64,000 bases of DNA, from assembly GCA_027605045.1 (NCBI GenBank), contig JAQFWX010000002.1, forward strand, positions 186,001-250,000, given 5' to 3'. Shown in pieces: positions 1-11,550 of the stretch; position 1 is the stretch's first letter; each line of letters starts with the position of its first letter. The DNA comes from Phallus indusiatus. Taxonomy: Eukaryota > Basidiomycota > Agaricomycetes > Phallales > Phallaceae. The notes under the pieces were generated by a model. The model saw only the letters and a list, made by a program, of their open reading frames with translations. It ran no database searches and had not been told where the DNA came from. Made by a program: the position numbers and the translations under genes.

Positions 1-2817
1 GTTCCGTCATCACCACCACGGACGACAATTAGATTTGAGTCTCGAGCTATGAGATTTGTGCTGTAGCCAATGGCTTTTCACACTAATGTCAAAAATAATT
101 ACAAGACTAAGAAGGGAAAATGTATACCAATTGCCGTCTCTAGCTTATCACCGGTCAAAACCCAAACTTTGATTCCAGCCCTCTTTAGATCAGCGATGGT
201 ATCTGGAACGCCATCTTGCAACTTGTCTTCAATGGCAGTGGCACCCAAAAGATGCAAGTCGGTTTCAAGCTCAGCACTGACTTGCTCAATTTTGTCCTCT
301 CTGTCGTCCAAAGCAACGGTCGCATCGTGATAACGGTGTTCCCATGTGTCGTAGTCTGCTTCCGAAAGAGCTTTATACGCGAGACAGAGCGTCCGCAATC
401 CTATAAACGATCATCATTGTTTTGACTTGACCAGTATATATAACGTACATACCCTCATTAGCAAATTGATCCAGATGCCTTTGAGTGATTGATTTGAGAT
501 CTTCAGATTCATCTTTCCTCAGACGCTCATAGATGACATTATCCGCGCCTTTTGTCAACAAATATATCTTCCTACTTGGGTCGTTGACTTTGCGTAGAAC
601 GACGCTCATACGTTTTCTTGCGCTCGTAAACTCCAAAACGTTGAGAAGTTCATATTCTTGAGGAGTCTCACTGAACGGTGTTTTCAGGCGGATGGTTTCC
701 CGTTCACGCCCAAGAAAAACGAAGCCTACATCCGCTGCAGCTTGGACTAAAGCTGCCTCATCCGGACTCTGTGCCTTATATTGAATCTCATTGTTTCCAG
801 GGTTCTGGGCCGCGAGGACAGTATGACATAGGGATAAAACGGTGAAAAAACCGCTATGTAGATTCGAGAAAGGATCTTCGGGCTGTGTATTGTGCTTTTG
901 GAGGTCGGTGTTCAGTGGTGTTGAGTAAAATGCGCCCCCGCGTTTTTTGGGAGTATCGCTAGCGACTTCGGTACTCATCTGGACAGAAGGGGCAGTGTCA
1001 GTTGAAGTATTGATTTCCTTGGCTTCCTCAGTCTTCTCTTCGCTAATTTTCTCGGGTGCAATTTCTGCAGATTGAACATCTTCTGTATACAGCATGCCTC
1101 CCACAGAGCATTGTCGAAAAACCATGATGTTCTACATATCAGGTTAATAGAGAATACAAGAACATAGAGTAGTACAAGACCTGTGTAAGAGTTCCGGTTT
1201 TATCTGAAAAAATATATTCGATTTGTCCCAAGTCATCAGACAAATTCCAGCTACGAGCTAATGTTGCTTGATCCGTTTTTTCATAATAAATCTGGTGGTC
1301 GGAGAATATGAAAGCGGCCTGGCATGTTCGGACAAACTCAATAGAAAGATATAGGGAAATGGGTATGATGTTTTGGAACCTGAGAGGCAAAATTCATGGC
1401 TGGTCCTTTTTTAAAAAAAAAAAAAAAAGAGGCCTACGTAATGAACCCGTTTATGAACGTTATAAGACCGTTTATGTGGGGATTGTCGTCAGATCGGTTA
1501 TCATCAAATAGCCAAGGAGCACCCTCGGGAAATTTTCGCTGCTCGTTGATAGCATCGACAATACCACAAACAAGTGCCATGAGAACCAACAATACAAGAT
1601 TGACGATTCTTGAAAATATTTATAAAAATTGAAGCGTCTTTAGCAGCAGATACTGTGACACTCACACTTGCGGGTTCATTTTCCTCTCCACTTTGCTTCG
1701 TTTACTTGGTGTATCGCCAGAATTAAGACTAATTTTGGTATCTTCCCCGGTGTAGAGAACAAGCCCTATAACCCATTGGGTATTCCGTAAAACAGTACCA
1801 CGTAACAGTGTAGTTTGTAGATTTATTGGATGCGTCCCCTCTTTCGTGACAACGGCGCCATTGAGCCTAAACATACTGACGTCCGGAGCATCACAATCAA
1901 TGCGGAATCCAGGAGACTCTGCACATGCACGGGCGCTCCGAAGATCTTGAAGAGCATCAACGCCTTGCCTTGATTTGAGATTCGTTTCACCGTCCAAATT
2001 TTTGGTCTCAACAAAAGCTTCATTATCCTCTTCTGAAGTTGCACAGATCAAGATATCCGCTGGGATAGGCTGGTTGTTACGGATTTTAATGAAATCTCCA
2101 ACTCGGATGTCCTCCCAAAAGGTCCGTTTCCAGTGCGCCGTAGAAGAATTGATTGAATATGGATTAGAAGGGTCTGGAGGAAGTAAAGTCTCCTGTCCAT
2201 CAAACTCAACGTCACTATCATCCTGACCATGCTCGGGCGCTGGATCGTCTGATTTCTTCTTCCGTTTGAAAACGCCTCTAACAAACGTTTTTGATTTTTT
2301 CCCAGTGTGGTTAGGATTCTCCCAACCATCGCCGGATAAAACCAAAGTTTCACTATGATTCACAACGCGATCCCCTTGATGCCGCTTGATATCTTCGTAG
2401 CCATCCTTGATCGCGGTGATACCGAGAACGATGATAAGGGGAAGAACGACAAGTCCCGGAGATATAGTACCAAATTTGGGGAAAAACTGAAGTATGTCGA
2501 CGGCAAGGAAAAAACTGAAAAGGATGGATGATTCAGATAATACACAGTGGAGATAATCAATGAACAAACATATTAGCAACACGACGGAATTGTTCCAACA
2601 AATTTCTCGGTATGAAAGTAAAAACTGTGTATTTGGACGTCACCACTTGATTCGTGATATAAATATGTTCTTTCTTGATACGATGTTTGTGATCAAAGTA
2701 GTCTGCAGGGAGAGGTTCGTTCACGAATATTTGGCGTTTCGTCCTTGGGGGTGCCCGGCGGGAGAACAGCGACTCGACCTTCCAATTGGAGATACGACTG
2801 GACCAGGAGTTTGACAT
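1..2817 (-). CDS. P4-type phospholipid-transporting ATPase (flippase), Dnf1/Dnf2-like; 3' end outside window
   Basis: The product is an ATP-driven aminophospholipid flippase of plasma or Golgi membranes that keeps lipid asymmetry. Only the N-terminal part is present. The first exon starts at ATG 2815-2817 and contains the P4 signature region ending [17 protein letters not shown] before the first membrane helices. The next exons hold the actuator loop LDGETNLK (near 1980-2000) and the phosphorylation site DKTGTLTQ (near 1183-1206). The nucleotide-binding domain follows with [11 protein letters not shown] and [12 protein letters not shown], then the hinge [13 protein letters not shown] (near 125-165). 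At the window edge the frame continues through [17 protein letters not shown], which suits the Dnf1/2 branch. The remaining P-domain and C-terminal helices lie beyond base 1. An intron near 1405-1435 contains a 16-17 base A run. Family assignment is secure; the exact paralogue is inference. Confidence 0.93.
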
Positions 2818-3267
2818 CTTTATAAAGAATAAAAAAAAGAAGAATAAAAGAATAAAAGAGAAGGAAAAGCAGAAGAAATAGGAATTAAAATAATTGGAAC
2901 GAGACTAAGGAAATACAAAAGCGGATGATGGTAGAGTCTAAGGTGATGGGGTAACGCGCTAAAAGTGGGACAGCCTATGAATCATGGGTTGACGGATTGC
3001 GCCCACCCTGTTTGTAATCGTGCAACTGATACGTAGTCAACGTCAACTTGAGATGGGCGGGGAAGATGGGAAGAACGGGTTCATATTTTTATTTAAACAA
3101 AACACAGGACATTACTAATACAAGCACATTCCGGGGAGTATTACGACTACGAAAGTCTTCGGCCTCCCCAGGCCTGCACACGGGCTTGTGAAACCGGCTG
3201 TCACACAGATGAATTTCCCACGTGTTTTTCTCAGTTCCTGAACGGACTTGGCTTATCACATAAGGTC
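2818..3267. other. Intergenic stretch between flippase start and the upstream gene's stop
   Basis: About 450 bp lies between the flippase start codon and the stop of the next minus-strand gene. It should hold the flippase promoter and the 3'UTR of the neighbour. The first 80 bases are purine-rich (GAA/AAAG) on the plus strand, so pyrimidine-rich in the direction of flippase transcription. I see no gene in it. Confidence 0.5.
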
Positions 3268-4561
3268 TTAGCCAGCGAGGGGCTTATTTTTAAATGCTGC
3301 GCCCAGTATATGAGGCCCAAGCATTTGGATCTCATAGTGAGCGAAGGACTTCTACAGTAACCAGTAAGCGAAACATGCGTGGCATGTTATATAGCACTAG
3401 ACGTACCTCATACTGCAAAATTTGTTGACTCTGAGCTTGCAGATCGAATGTTTTCTTCTGAGGTCATCTCTCAGTCGATGATTCCGTTGCCGGAAATAGT
3501 AGAATGTGGCTCACCAACTGTTCATTCCGCAGCGTCCTTGCATCTTCTCGCATCTTGTCCAACTGTTTTCGACGTTCTTGTGTGCTTACCCTTGAGTGAT
3601 GTCAGAACGAAATCATAAATCAGACATTACAACGTGCCGTTTTTCAATCCCAACACGAGGTCCAGAATTTGTCGTTTTCTGTCAGGTCCAATTATGAATA
3701 AAGATTATGTTCCGATAGAAACACTTTACCTTTCCTAGTAGGCTTTGCCACGTATTCGAGTCACGTAAGTCAAAGTCGCCAGATCCACTAGGATTCAATG
3801 TAGTAACTGGAGTGGTTTCCTTCCCGGTCGTCGATGTTGGGGCAATTGGTATCTTGGTTGACGGAGAGGGAATTGCGAGTGGAGTAGCAGAAGCCACAGT
3901 AGGGGGAGCAGCTCCTGGTGGTTTTGTTTTCTTCTTGATGGTCGGGAGCTTCTTCCTCTGTGGTATGTCGACGGCGGCTGTTGGAACTTCCAAAGCATTC
4001 TTCTCGGCTTTCTCTTGTTCTTCCCGCGTAACTACAGTCCCTTCTATAGTTATATCATCTGTCTTCGAGACCTGTTGCTTTTCATTCTTGGCTGATTTGA
4101 CTATGCTTGACGTTGGCGCTTTAACTTTCCCCTTTCCGTCACGCTTCATCTTTGGCAAATTAGATTTCTCTTCAGGCGGAGGCGAAAAATCCCTATCATC
4201 TTCGCAGTCATCGTCCGAAAGGACAAGTCGTCGCTTCTTGCTCGGCCTTCTGCTCAAGGTTGGTGTGTCTCGTGTTTTGGCGTCTCTGATCTTTAAGGAC
4301 GCGCCCTCTCGGTCGCTGGGCAACACATTGTGAATTTAGCTGTCTTGAATCAACACAAAAGGTAAGACCAGACCTTGATGATGATGGAGAGACATTATAG
4401 TTAGATCCTTCGTCATCGGACAACTTGCGTCTTTTCGATGACTTGGAAGATGACTCCTGAGTAACTTAGAAGATCATACGTCTCCACGAATACATAAATG
4501 AGAAACCTTTGAAGACTGTTCCGCGCTTGGCCTAGGTGCCTTCATCTTTAGCGAATTCATT
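3268..4561 (-). CDS. Unrecognised basic Ser/Lys/Pro-rich protein, probably nuclear
   Basis: I do not recognise this gene. At least seven exons join cleanly in frame. Exon 1 starts at ATG 4559-4561 (MNSLKMKAPRPSAEQSSK). The next parts carry KRRKLSDDEG and KKRRLVLSDDDCEDD, which look like nuclear-localisation and acidic CK2-type patches. A long disordered Lys/Pro/Thr region follows, ending NTWQSLLGK. Short 3' exons encode a charged helix (RRKQLDKMREDARTLRNEQL), then FDLQAQSQQILQYE and a C-terminus KSFAHYEIQMLGPHILG, stop 3268-3270. The helix could form a coiled coil. Its start codon is 66 bp from the start of the divergent mitochondrial Phe-tRNA synthetase gene, so the two probably share a promoter. 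The small 3' exons rest on splice motifs and open frame, not on homology. Confidence 0.6.
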
Positions 4562-4627
4562 GCTTGAGGTAAGGAGGAAGACTTGAGGAAACCCGGATTC
4601 TTAGTCATCAGCCGTGACAGTTCCGGA

Positions 4628-6108
4628 ATGCTAAGCCGCCATTGTTTTCCAGCACTGAAAAAAGCTCTCAAAGTTCGGTATTCTTCAACATGCAGCATCT
4701 CGGGGAAGACCTATACTTTGGATGATTTCAGCAACACACGACAGGCCATTCTTTCTTACGTGGGTCGAAATGTCTACCTGCTGCCGAGTCATCCCATTGC
4801 AATTGTAAACTCCCTTATTCATTCTTATTTCGGCCCATCGTATACCGTCATTCCACCCAAATCGCCCATTGTTACCCCTGAACAAAATTTCGATTCCCTA
4901 TCGTTTCCTCCAGATCACCCGGGAAGGCGAGTAAGTGATTCGTATTATATCAACCGACAATGGATGTTCCGCACGCACACCTCTGCTCACGAGGTCGAGG
5001 TGTTCGCAGAGGGGCACAAACGATGGCTATTCACCGCTGATGTTTATCGCCGAGACGAGATCGATGCTAGTCATCATCCCGTTTTTCACCAAATGGAAGG
5101 CGCGCGATTGTGGTCAAATGCAGAATTACCCTTGTTAGCGGAAGAAAACAAACAAAAAGAGAAGGAACTTTCTCGTCAAGACATTATAATCGAAGACTTA
5201 ACGACCATTGGACCATCAAATCCAATACAACAATTTCATGACGAAACTCTTGTCAATCTCATTTCTACGAATTTGAAGCTGTCAATCAATGGTCTTATCC
5301 TGAAGCTATTCAAAACGGACGGGAAAGGCCCGCTCAGGGTTCGCTGGATAGATGCATATTTTCCTTTCACTAGTCCTAGTTACGAAGTGGAGGTGTTTTA
5401 TCAAGGGAAATGGCTGGAAATTCTTGGTTCTGGGGTTATAGCTCAGTCAACTCTTGATAAGGCTGGTCAGTAAAGACACTATTTCGGCGAGATATTTTGT
5501 TTTTGTTTTCTCATGAACATTATTAGGTGTCAAATCGGAGGTTGGATGGGCTTTTGGATTTGGATTGGAAAGGATAGCCATGATACTTTTTCAAATTCCG
5601 GATATTCGTTTGTTCTGGACAACGGATGATCGGTTTCTTCTCCAGTTTCAGCCGGGGATTGTGACGAGTTTCAAACCATATTCAAAATACCCACCAATCA
5701 CTCATGATATCAGTTTCTGGTTACCTACAGCTCAAGAAGGACAAACTCCATTCCATGAGAATGACTTTTGTGATATTGTCAGAGATATCGCGGGTAATCT
5801 TGCGGAGGACGTAAAACTAGTGGGTGCCTCGTTTGTAGACAGAATCGCGCTATACTTATTTTTCTTATTTGTTACTACGTTAGGTCGATAGCTTTTCACA
5901 TCCCAAAACTGGCCGTGTAAGTCACTGCTACCGCATACAATACCGATCTATGGAAAGGTATGTTTGACCAACTTCATTCGAAGACATGAAAGAGATTCTC
6001 ATGTCATATAATTATCAAAGGACATTAACACAAGAAGAGGCCAATGCCGTCACCAATGATATAAAAATGCGATTGGAAACAACGTTTGGTGTGAAGAGTC
6101 GTGGTTGA
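4628..6108 (+). CDS. MSF1: Phenylalanyl-tRNA synthetase, mitochondrial (monomeric class II)
   Basis: It charges mitochondrial tRNA-Phe with phenylalanine. The ATG at 4628 opens a basic, Ser/Arg-rich presequence (MLSRHCFPALKKALKVRYSS), as expected for mitochondrial import; upstream in-frame codons lack an ATG. The catalytic core shows class II motifs: the region around RTHTSAHEVEVF, motif 2 near FTADVYRRDEIDASHHPVFHQ, the aminoacylation region YFPFTSPSYEVEVF, and motif 3 GFGLERIAMILF after an intron at about 5465-5526. The C-terminal ferredoxin-fold anticodon-binding domain includes PPITHDISFWLP, and later exons carry HPKTGRVSHCYRIQYRSMER and the end TLTQEEANAVTNDIKMRLE. Three introns are visible. 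Architecture and order match single-chain mitochondrial PheRS (FARS2/Msf1). The stop is TGA at 6106-6108, 54 bp before the convergent MGE1 stop. Confidence 0.95.
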
Positions 6109-6162
6109 TTAAAATCGTCTAGATAATTGAAATATACGATCTATAGAATATATCCATATATA

Positions 6163-7023
6163 CTAACTGTCCTTCGCGGGCTCCGCCGTTGGTTCGGACA
6201 CTACACCGACCTGGGCTGCTCGTAATACACGGTCTTTGATCGTATACCCAAGTTTTTGACAGTCCAAAACTTCTCCTGCTTTCTTTCCTGGTACTGGGAC
6301 CGAATACATTGCTTCATGTCGATTAGGATCAAAGACTTCCCCCGTTGGATCAAAAGGTTTGATACCATATTTTGCAAAAGTTTGGATGAGGATCCGGTAT
6401 GTAGCTTCGACTCCCTGCAACAACGCATCTGTAGTCTGTGTTGAGGGCTGGAAATAAAGGGGCGGCGAATCGTCAGATGTAGAGGTTTTTGAAGATGATG
6501 ATGATGATGATGAAGCACTCCGTAAGGCCATTGTTAGGGTATCAGCTGTCTCTAGTAAATCGGTAGCGAAACGAGAAATCGCAAATTCTTTTGTCTGTTC
6601 TTTTTCGCGAGCTGATATCCGTTGCAAATTTATAAAATCTGCTTGGGCATATCGCAGCCGACCCTGAAATCAGAAAATTAAGTAAACGTAACACCCAAAA
6701 GGACATGCCAGTAACTTACAGTCAGCTCAGTGATTTCGTCTTGCTTCGCTTGCAGTTGTGCCATGATTTCACCTTCTCGGTCAGGCTTTTGTGAATCGGT
6801 GCTTCGGACTCTGTCTTTGTTGTTGATGAATTGTCTCTGAAGAATTTGTACGAGAAGAATCGTTTTGGCTCGGATTACTTTCTTTTTCTTTACCCTTTTC
6901 TTCGGAATAAAATCGACGGGGAGCTTGTTTTAGGCGGGTATGTTGAGAAACAGCGGGGGATACATAACGTGGGGATGAGCGAGCATACACATTAATACAA
7001 CGAGTTGCTCTGAGTAGATTCAT
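6163..7023 (-). CDS. MGE1: Mitochondrial GrpE nucleotide exchange factor for mtHsp70
   Basis: Mge1 releases ADP from mitochondrial Hsp70 during protein import and folding. The ATG at 7021-7023 opens a basic presequence (MNLLRATRCINVYARSSPRY), then a low-complexity linker. The GrpE fold follows: a long dimerisation helix (AQLQAKQDEITELTGRLRYA), ADFINLQRISAREKEQ, then FAISRFATDLLETADTL. A run of nine Ser codons, seen as a TGA/TCA trinucleotide repeat near 6497-6516, is inserted before the C-terminal beta domain (FDPNRHEAMYSVPV, LGYTIKDRVLRAAQVGV). The intron at about 6664-6719 is clear. The first junction (about 6810-6890) needs an intron to change frame; a GT donor in the AAAGAAAGTAAT tract with an AG acceptor near 6826 works, but this is inferred. 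Identity is secure. Confidence 0.93.
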
Positions 7024-7192
7024 AGAGAAAGAGTATGGCCCGGAGAACCGTCGGGAGCGAGGACGAAAAAGCAAGTCAGCTATGAAATTTCGTAACCGGT
7101 GGATTATGTAATTCAACGAATGAGTTGAAACTCCGACGCCTCGTCTATAAATTCAGTGAACTCAGCGCCCGCTTGTTCCAAAGCCCTCGAAC

Positions 7193-7482
7193 ATGTTTTG
7201 TCTCTCGTCAACTCTAGTTCGCTGGGTTGGGTGCTGGTAAGCTTCTTTTTCTTTTCTTTGTCTTACTCCTGAGATGAGTATCATGCTGTGCACCAGTCGG
7301 AGCATTTGCTAAGGCGACATTTCTTTGTCGGCTTTCTTTATACGCTTGAAAGCCCTGATAAATTTTCTCTCATTAACTGTTCAAAAGGTCTGAACTAATA
7401 AACGTTTCCTTTTGCCAGGTCAACATTTATATTTTCAGTGCATGTGGTTTTGGAGAATATCTGTTTCCGAATTGCAGAATAG
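7193..7482 (+). CDS. Possible 35-residue two-exon protein, unknown
   Basis: A short reading frame starts at ATG 7193 (MFCLSSTLVRWVGCW). It is split by a well-formed intron at 7237-7418, with donor GTAAGC, a CTAAT branch-like motif near 7395, and a pyrimidine tract ending TTTTGCCAG. The frame continues as STFIFSVHVVLENICFRIAE and stops at 7480-7482. The central segment is hydrophobic. It lies divergent to MGE1 and about 170 bp from its start codon. I recognise no family. The good intron argues for a transcript; the protein itself is uncertain. Confidence 0.3.
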
Positions 7483-7676
7483 TACAACCATACGACGATT
7501 TCTCTTACATCAATATATATTTTATAAAAGAGGTATATTTAATCCCGAAAAGATGCACCATTGCACAGCAACTGCCCTTCTGGTATACAAGCTTGAGTAT
7601 CTATATAAAGATCATACAATAGATGTATAGTATCGCCGTGTGAATCAGGCTGATTTGCAAATGACTGGAGGAAAAC

Positions 7677-9063
7677 TCAGTTTTTCTCGGGAGAGGCGGC
7701 TCCTGGCTGGGTTTGGGGTCGAGATGCGTCTTTGAGGGCCAGTAGTTGCCGACACCGGAACGCTTCATAGTGAATTTGAGCAGTCGTCTCGATTAAATCT
7801 TGTAGGTGAGTTCTGTGGGAAAGTTCAACTGGAATTCAGCTACAACGCAAAGATAGACGGATTTCACCTCGTCAAGAAGTTTCTCAAATGAGAAAATTCG
7901 CAATGAGTTTCGTCTTCTACGTTGATGACACCCCAGCGATTCTTGCGACCTCGAACAGTTTTTCCGTTGACGACTACGTTGCGTTCAGATCCAACCACGG
8001 CGAAGGGAATTATGCTCTAAAGGGACTGGCTTTCAGTTCAGTTGAAATTTATTGCTGAAATTCAACTAACTCGGATTATTTCATTGAGCTGAATTTCTTC
8101 CTCGTCAGCGTCTTCGGTATCAAAAGGATATGAAACAATGTTATTGTAGGTTAGCTCTGCACGAATCTAAAAGGTACATAGCGACAATAAGTATGGTGCC
8201 AGATTATCGCAACAATCTTCTCACTTTTTGTTTGAAGTTTTCGCGTTCTTCCAAAGTCAGAGAATCCGATTTAGCAATGACGGGGACTACATTAACGACC
8301 TCGCTGAGCTTCTTCAAAACGATAACATCGATGGGACGCAAAGAATGACCGGTAGGGTTGATGAAGAAGAGGCAGCAGTGAATACGAGAGTCTTGAATGT
8401 AGCGGTCGCGCATGGCAGTCAGTTCCTTCCGGAGGTAAGCACTGTGTTGATCCTACATAACAAGTGCAGTGTTAACAATATTTCTTTAGATTGGTATTGG
8501 TATACAAACCTTGATATACCGGATAATAGGATCCCAACTAGAAAAACGCTGAGAGATAGGTCGGCTCATCGACCGTAGAACTCACCAGCCCTCGTTATTA
8601 ATCTGGTCACCGTATCCTGGAGTGTCAACAATGTTTAGATTGAGTCTTACCCCATTTTCAACGATAGCTAGCGGTAAAGATCAGTTAATACTATACGAAG
8701 CGTTGTGAGACTGTGGCTCACAATGAGAAACAGCCTGGATCTCAGTTGTTTGACGGACTGGTTCATCAGCCAAAAGGCGGCCGTTACTGTCAATTAAATG
8801 GGAGGCAAAAATAGTATTGATGAGAGTGGATTTTCCAAGGCCACTTTGACCTACAACAAACAAATTTGAGTTAAGGTACCACTGCCAAAATTCGTAGAGA
8901 AAAAAGGCTAATAAACGTAAATAAAGGGACTTACCGACAACCATGACATTGAATTGGAATCCCCTTTTTAGGAGTTTATGCTCAATTTGTTGAGTAATTG
9001 AGTCGAAACCGACATAGGTTGCGGGCTGAATCTCTTCAACAACGGGGTGGCCATGTGTATAGA
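7677..9063 (-). CDS. CDC10: Septin, Cdc10 type; first codons not resolved
   Basis: Septins are GTP-binding proteins that assemble into filaments at bud necks, septa and hyphal tips. The first recognised exon reads PATYVGFDSITQQIEHKLL and KRGFQFNVMVVG, typical of Cdc10. After an intron comes the P-loop GQSGLGKST (near 8830-8860), then FASHLIDSNGRL and TTEIQAVSH. Later exons carry the G3 region DTPGYGDQINNEGW (about 8590-8635), IHCCLFFINPTGHSL, KKLSEVVNVVPVIAKSDSLT (G4 AKSD near 8265-8280), then the IIPFAVVGS / KNRWGVINVED block and the septin-unique element (FLTRTHLQDLIETTAQIHYE). There is no long C-terminal coiled coil, as in Cdc10. The stop is TGA at 7677-7679. The frame upstream of PATYVGFD meets a stop without an in-frame ATG, so a tiny 5' exon is missing from this call. 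Confidence 0.93.
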
Positions 9064-10749
9064 TAAATTTTTTGGATAGCAACTTCTCTCGAGTCGCTCA
9101 GGTTCAATTCTGAGTTCTGAATTTTCGGTTCTCGATTGGTTGCTTCCTCACGTGACAGTGTGACACAAGGATCACGTTCAAAGCGCGGTTACCGCGTGCA
9201 CCGAGTCCAAATTACTACATACGAACTTGAAGAGAGGTCCTGCCAAAAATTCTTCATTACATTCGAGATGGTCGCGAAACTTGTATTATACAGTACCGGT
9301 ACCTGCGGTATGGCTTGGTGATACCGGTGGTTTATTGCTGTTGGTTCAACTCTTTCTGTCACGCAAGTTTGTATTTCTTCGAAGCTGTTCAAGCGATGCT
9401 TGAATCCCGTGTTGAACCTTTTTCAGCACCTCAAGAGTTCTTCAAATACATGCAGTCGGGTGCTTCCCCCTCCATCCCTCCCCCCCCTCTCTCTCTCTCT
9501 TGTATTCTGTCGACTTTCAAGTAATCCTTTTGGACTCTCATGTCGTCTCATATACATTTTTGTTTCCCCTTGATCACGACTCAAGGATCATGATAATCAG
9601 GATGAATGTTTATTCAAGAGTATAATGAATAAATGATAATTGAAATGAAAATAAATATATAAGATCTCAAACTGTCTGGAGGTCTCGGAGCATCTGATGC
9701 AGGACTTGGAAGCGCAAGATTTGAGAGACGCAAATCTGGTTGCGCCCGCCGCGAAAGCATTGAATTTAAATTCTTCAGGTCGCTTATGTACAGGCTCTTC
9801 GATTGGTAAATTTCTCAACCCGCAGAACTGGACAATAGAGCATCGACTGCGTGATCACAAGGATTCGCTCTCTTGTTCAACAACAGTTTGCTTTTCATCG
9901 ATCTGTTAGGAAATAAAGGAACAATAGAGCATGTACTTATTGTCAGAAAACCTCATGCCGTGCCGCCGAGAACAATAGCCTGATGAAGAATAACCTATCA
10001 CAACAAATAGAAGTCCAATGAACACACACAGACGAAATTTCGCGTAACCGCTGGAAAATTTGAAGGTTACGCCGCTATATATGGCTATATATGTACGATT
10101 GTATGTATGTAATATTAATATTATTAGGCTTTTCAAACACCCCGCATCACTTGACGACGCGGAGGAGTTTATTAACCAAACAACAAATAAACAAATAAAC
10201 AAATAGTAAACAGCAAGTGGGAGAGCAAGGGGATCATTTGGGCGTTTTTTAAATAAGAGATAGAGAGTGTGTGGGTTTCTCCGTTCACCGCCGCTGAACG
10301 GAACTTTGGCCTTTCCTCGTCCCTCTCCTCGTTACTCTTTGTGGTTCAAGTATTCCACAAACACAAGGGCCAGCAGGATTAACCTAATTTGGATGATCAT
10401 TATTATTATTGTGTGGTAGCCTCGTGTTTTGTTCTCGGACTGCCACGAAAATGGACGGCTCCTGATTTAATGATCTTCCCTGCGAGCCCGAATCTTCTCA
10501 CGGCCATTTCAGGCCATTTCCCCTCAGATTCAGGTCCCGCCTGACAACCACCAGCAGAGCAACGCCAAAAAATGACTCCGTTTGGCGAACCGAGTGTTTG
10601 GCGAGCTCCTCCGATCATCGAATTCTATTGTTTATAAAATCTTTTTTTCCCCCGAATTATCCATGTCCTGCTCTGGGCCGTGCCTCCTCCTCCTTCCATT
10701 CCATTTCACGACCACCCTTTCCCCAACCCTTTTTTTCTATTAAATAGCC
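9064..10749. other. Gene-poor stretch with simple repeats; weak coding hints only
   Basis: This 1.7 kb holds no gene I can name. It contains a CT-rich tract with (CT)n at about 9478-9512 and a run of AAATAAAC-type units near 10178-10206. Frames are open on both strands around 9690-9900, for example a plus-strand frame ending FFRSLMYRLFDW, but no start or splice chain supports them. The segment 10260-10749 is likely the promoter and 5'UTR of the next gene, with pyrimidine-rich tracts close to its start codon. Confidence 0.4.
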
Positions 10750-11550
10750 ATGTCCTGTTCATGCTCATGTACCTCTCATCTCAACGCTATTCACGAAATG
10801 TCTTCCTCTTGCAGCTTTCTCCAGCCCTCTCCATTCACCCCCGACCAATTCGTAATCGCGCCACCGCCAACCATAAACCCTAATAACAACGTACGTCCAT
10901 CCTCTGGCAGTCACATGCCGCGTGTTCGACGTGTCATCCAACTAATTTGGTTTCTTTTCGTCATCTAGACTTCTTCTTCACGCTTGCCAGAAGGATTCAT
11001 ACAAAAACGACCGTTACAACTTAGCGAGGAACTCATCGCAGGTCGCATTGTCGTTTGCCCCTCTCGTCCCCGTCTTTCTCCTGCCAAAACCATCTCGAGA
11101 CGACCTACGGTCGAAGAATTTCCCCCACTTCATCTGAGCACAGCGGGCACTAATCCTGTAACCCCGCCTCCCAAGCATCTTTATCGAATACCCAATCGTG
11201 TTCGTGACACAACGCCGCAGAGTCGTTCAGCAGGTCTTATATGCTGTTCGTCTCCCTCCAGAAGACGCGTTCAAAAAACGCGTTCTCCCAAATCCAGGAG
11301 ATCGTGTACCCCCTCCAGTTCCAACAAAAGTCCCTCTCTGTGCTCCCCACGCGCCATTCGAGCGAATCGCCCCCCTTTAGTTCGTTGGACACCCCTCTCA
11401 GTTTCGACATGTGGTTTTTATACACCCGAATCCACCCACTACCCAGTTACCCCTCCAAGTAATGCAGCATCTGTCATGATTGCCACGAATTGTCCCTGGA
11501 CTGTCTCTTCATCCTCATCGTCACCCTACTCTCCACAAATCAATCATTAA
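10750..11550 (+). CDS. Ser/Pro/Arg-rich hypothetical protein
   Basis: I do not recognise this gene. Exon 1 runs from ATG 10750 to about 10890 (MSCSCSCTSHLNAIHEMSSS). A GTACGT...TCTAG intron follows at 10891-10968, and exon 2 runs to TAA 11548-11550. The predicted product is about 240 residues. It is rich in Ser, Pro, Thr and Arg with no membrane helix, and includes PPLHLSTAGTNPVTPPPKHL and, near the C-terminus, CGFYTPESTHYPVTPPS, with a run of Ser before the end. This looks like an intrinsically disordered protein. Two other frames stay open over part of exon 2 because of the low-complexity composition. The start lies in a pyrimidine-rich leader, common for expressed basidiomycete genes. Confidence 0.5.

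Noticed and set aside
9085..9115. tRNA-like T-arm (CTCAGGTTCAATTCTGAG)
   Set aside because: The loop is eight bases and no acceptor, D or anticodon arm can be drawn around it.
9268..9600. Possible two- or three-exon plus-strand gene (MVAKLVLYSTGTC...)
   Set aside because: Splice motifs exist, but the resulting peptide resembles nothing and the last exon soon stops; kept as unsupported.
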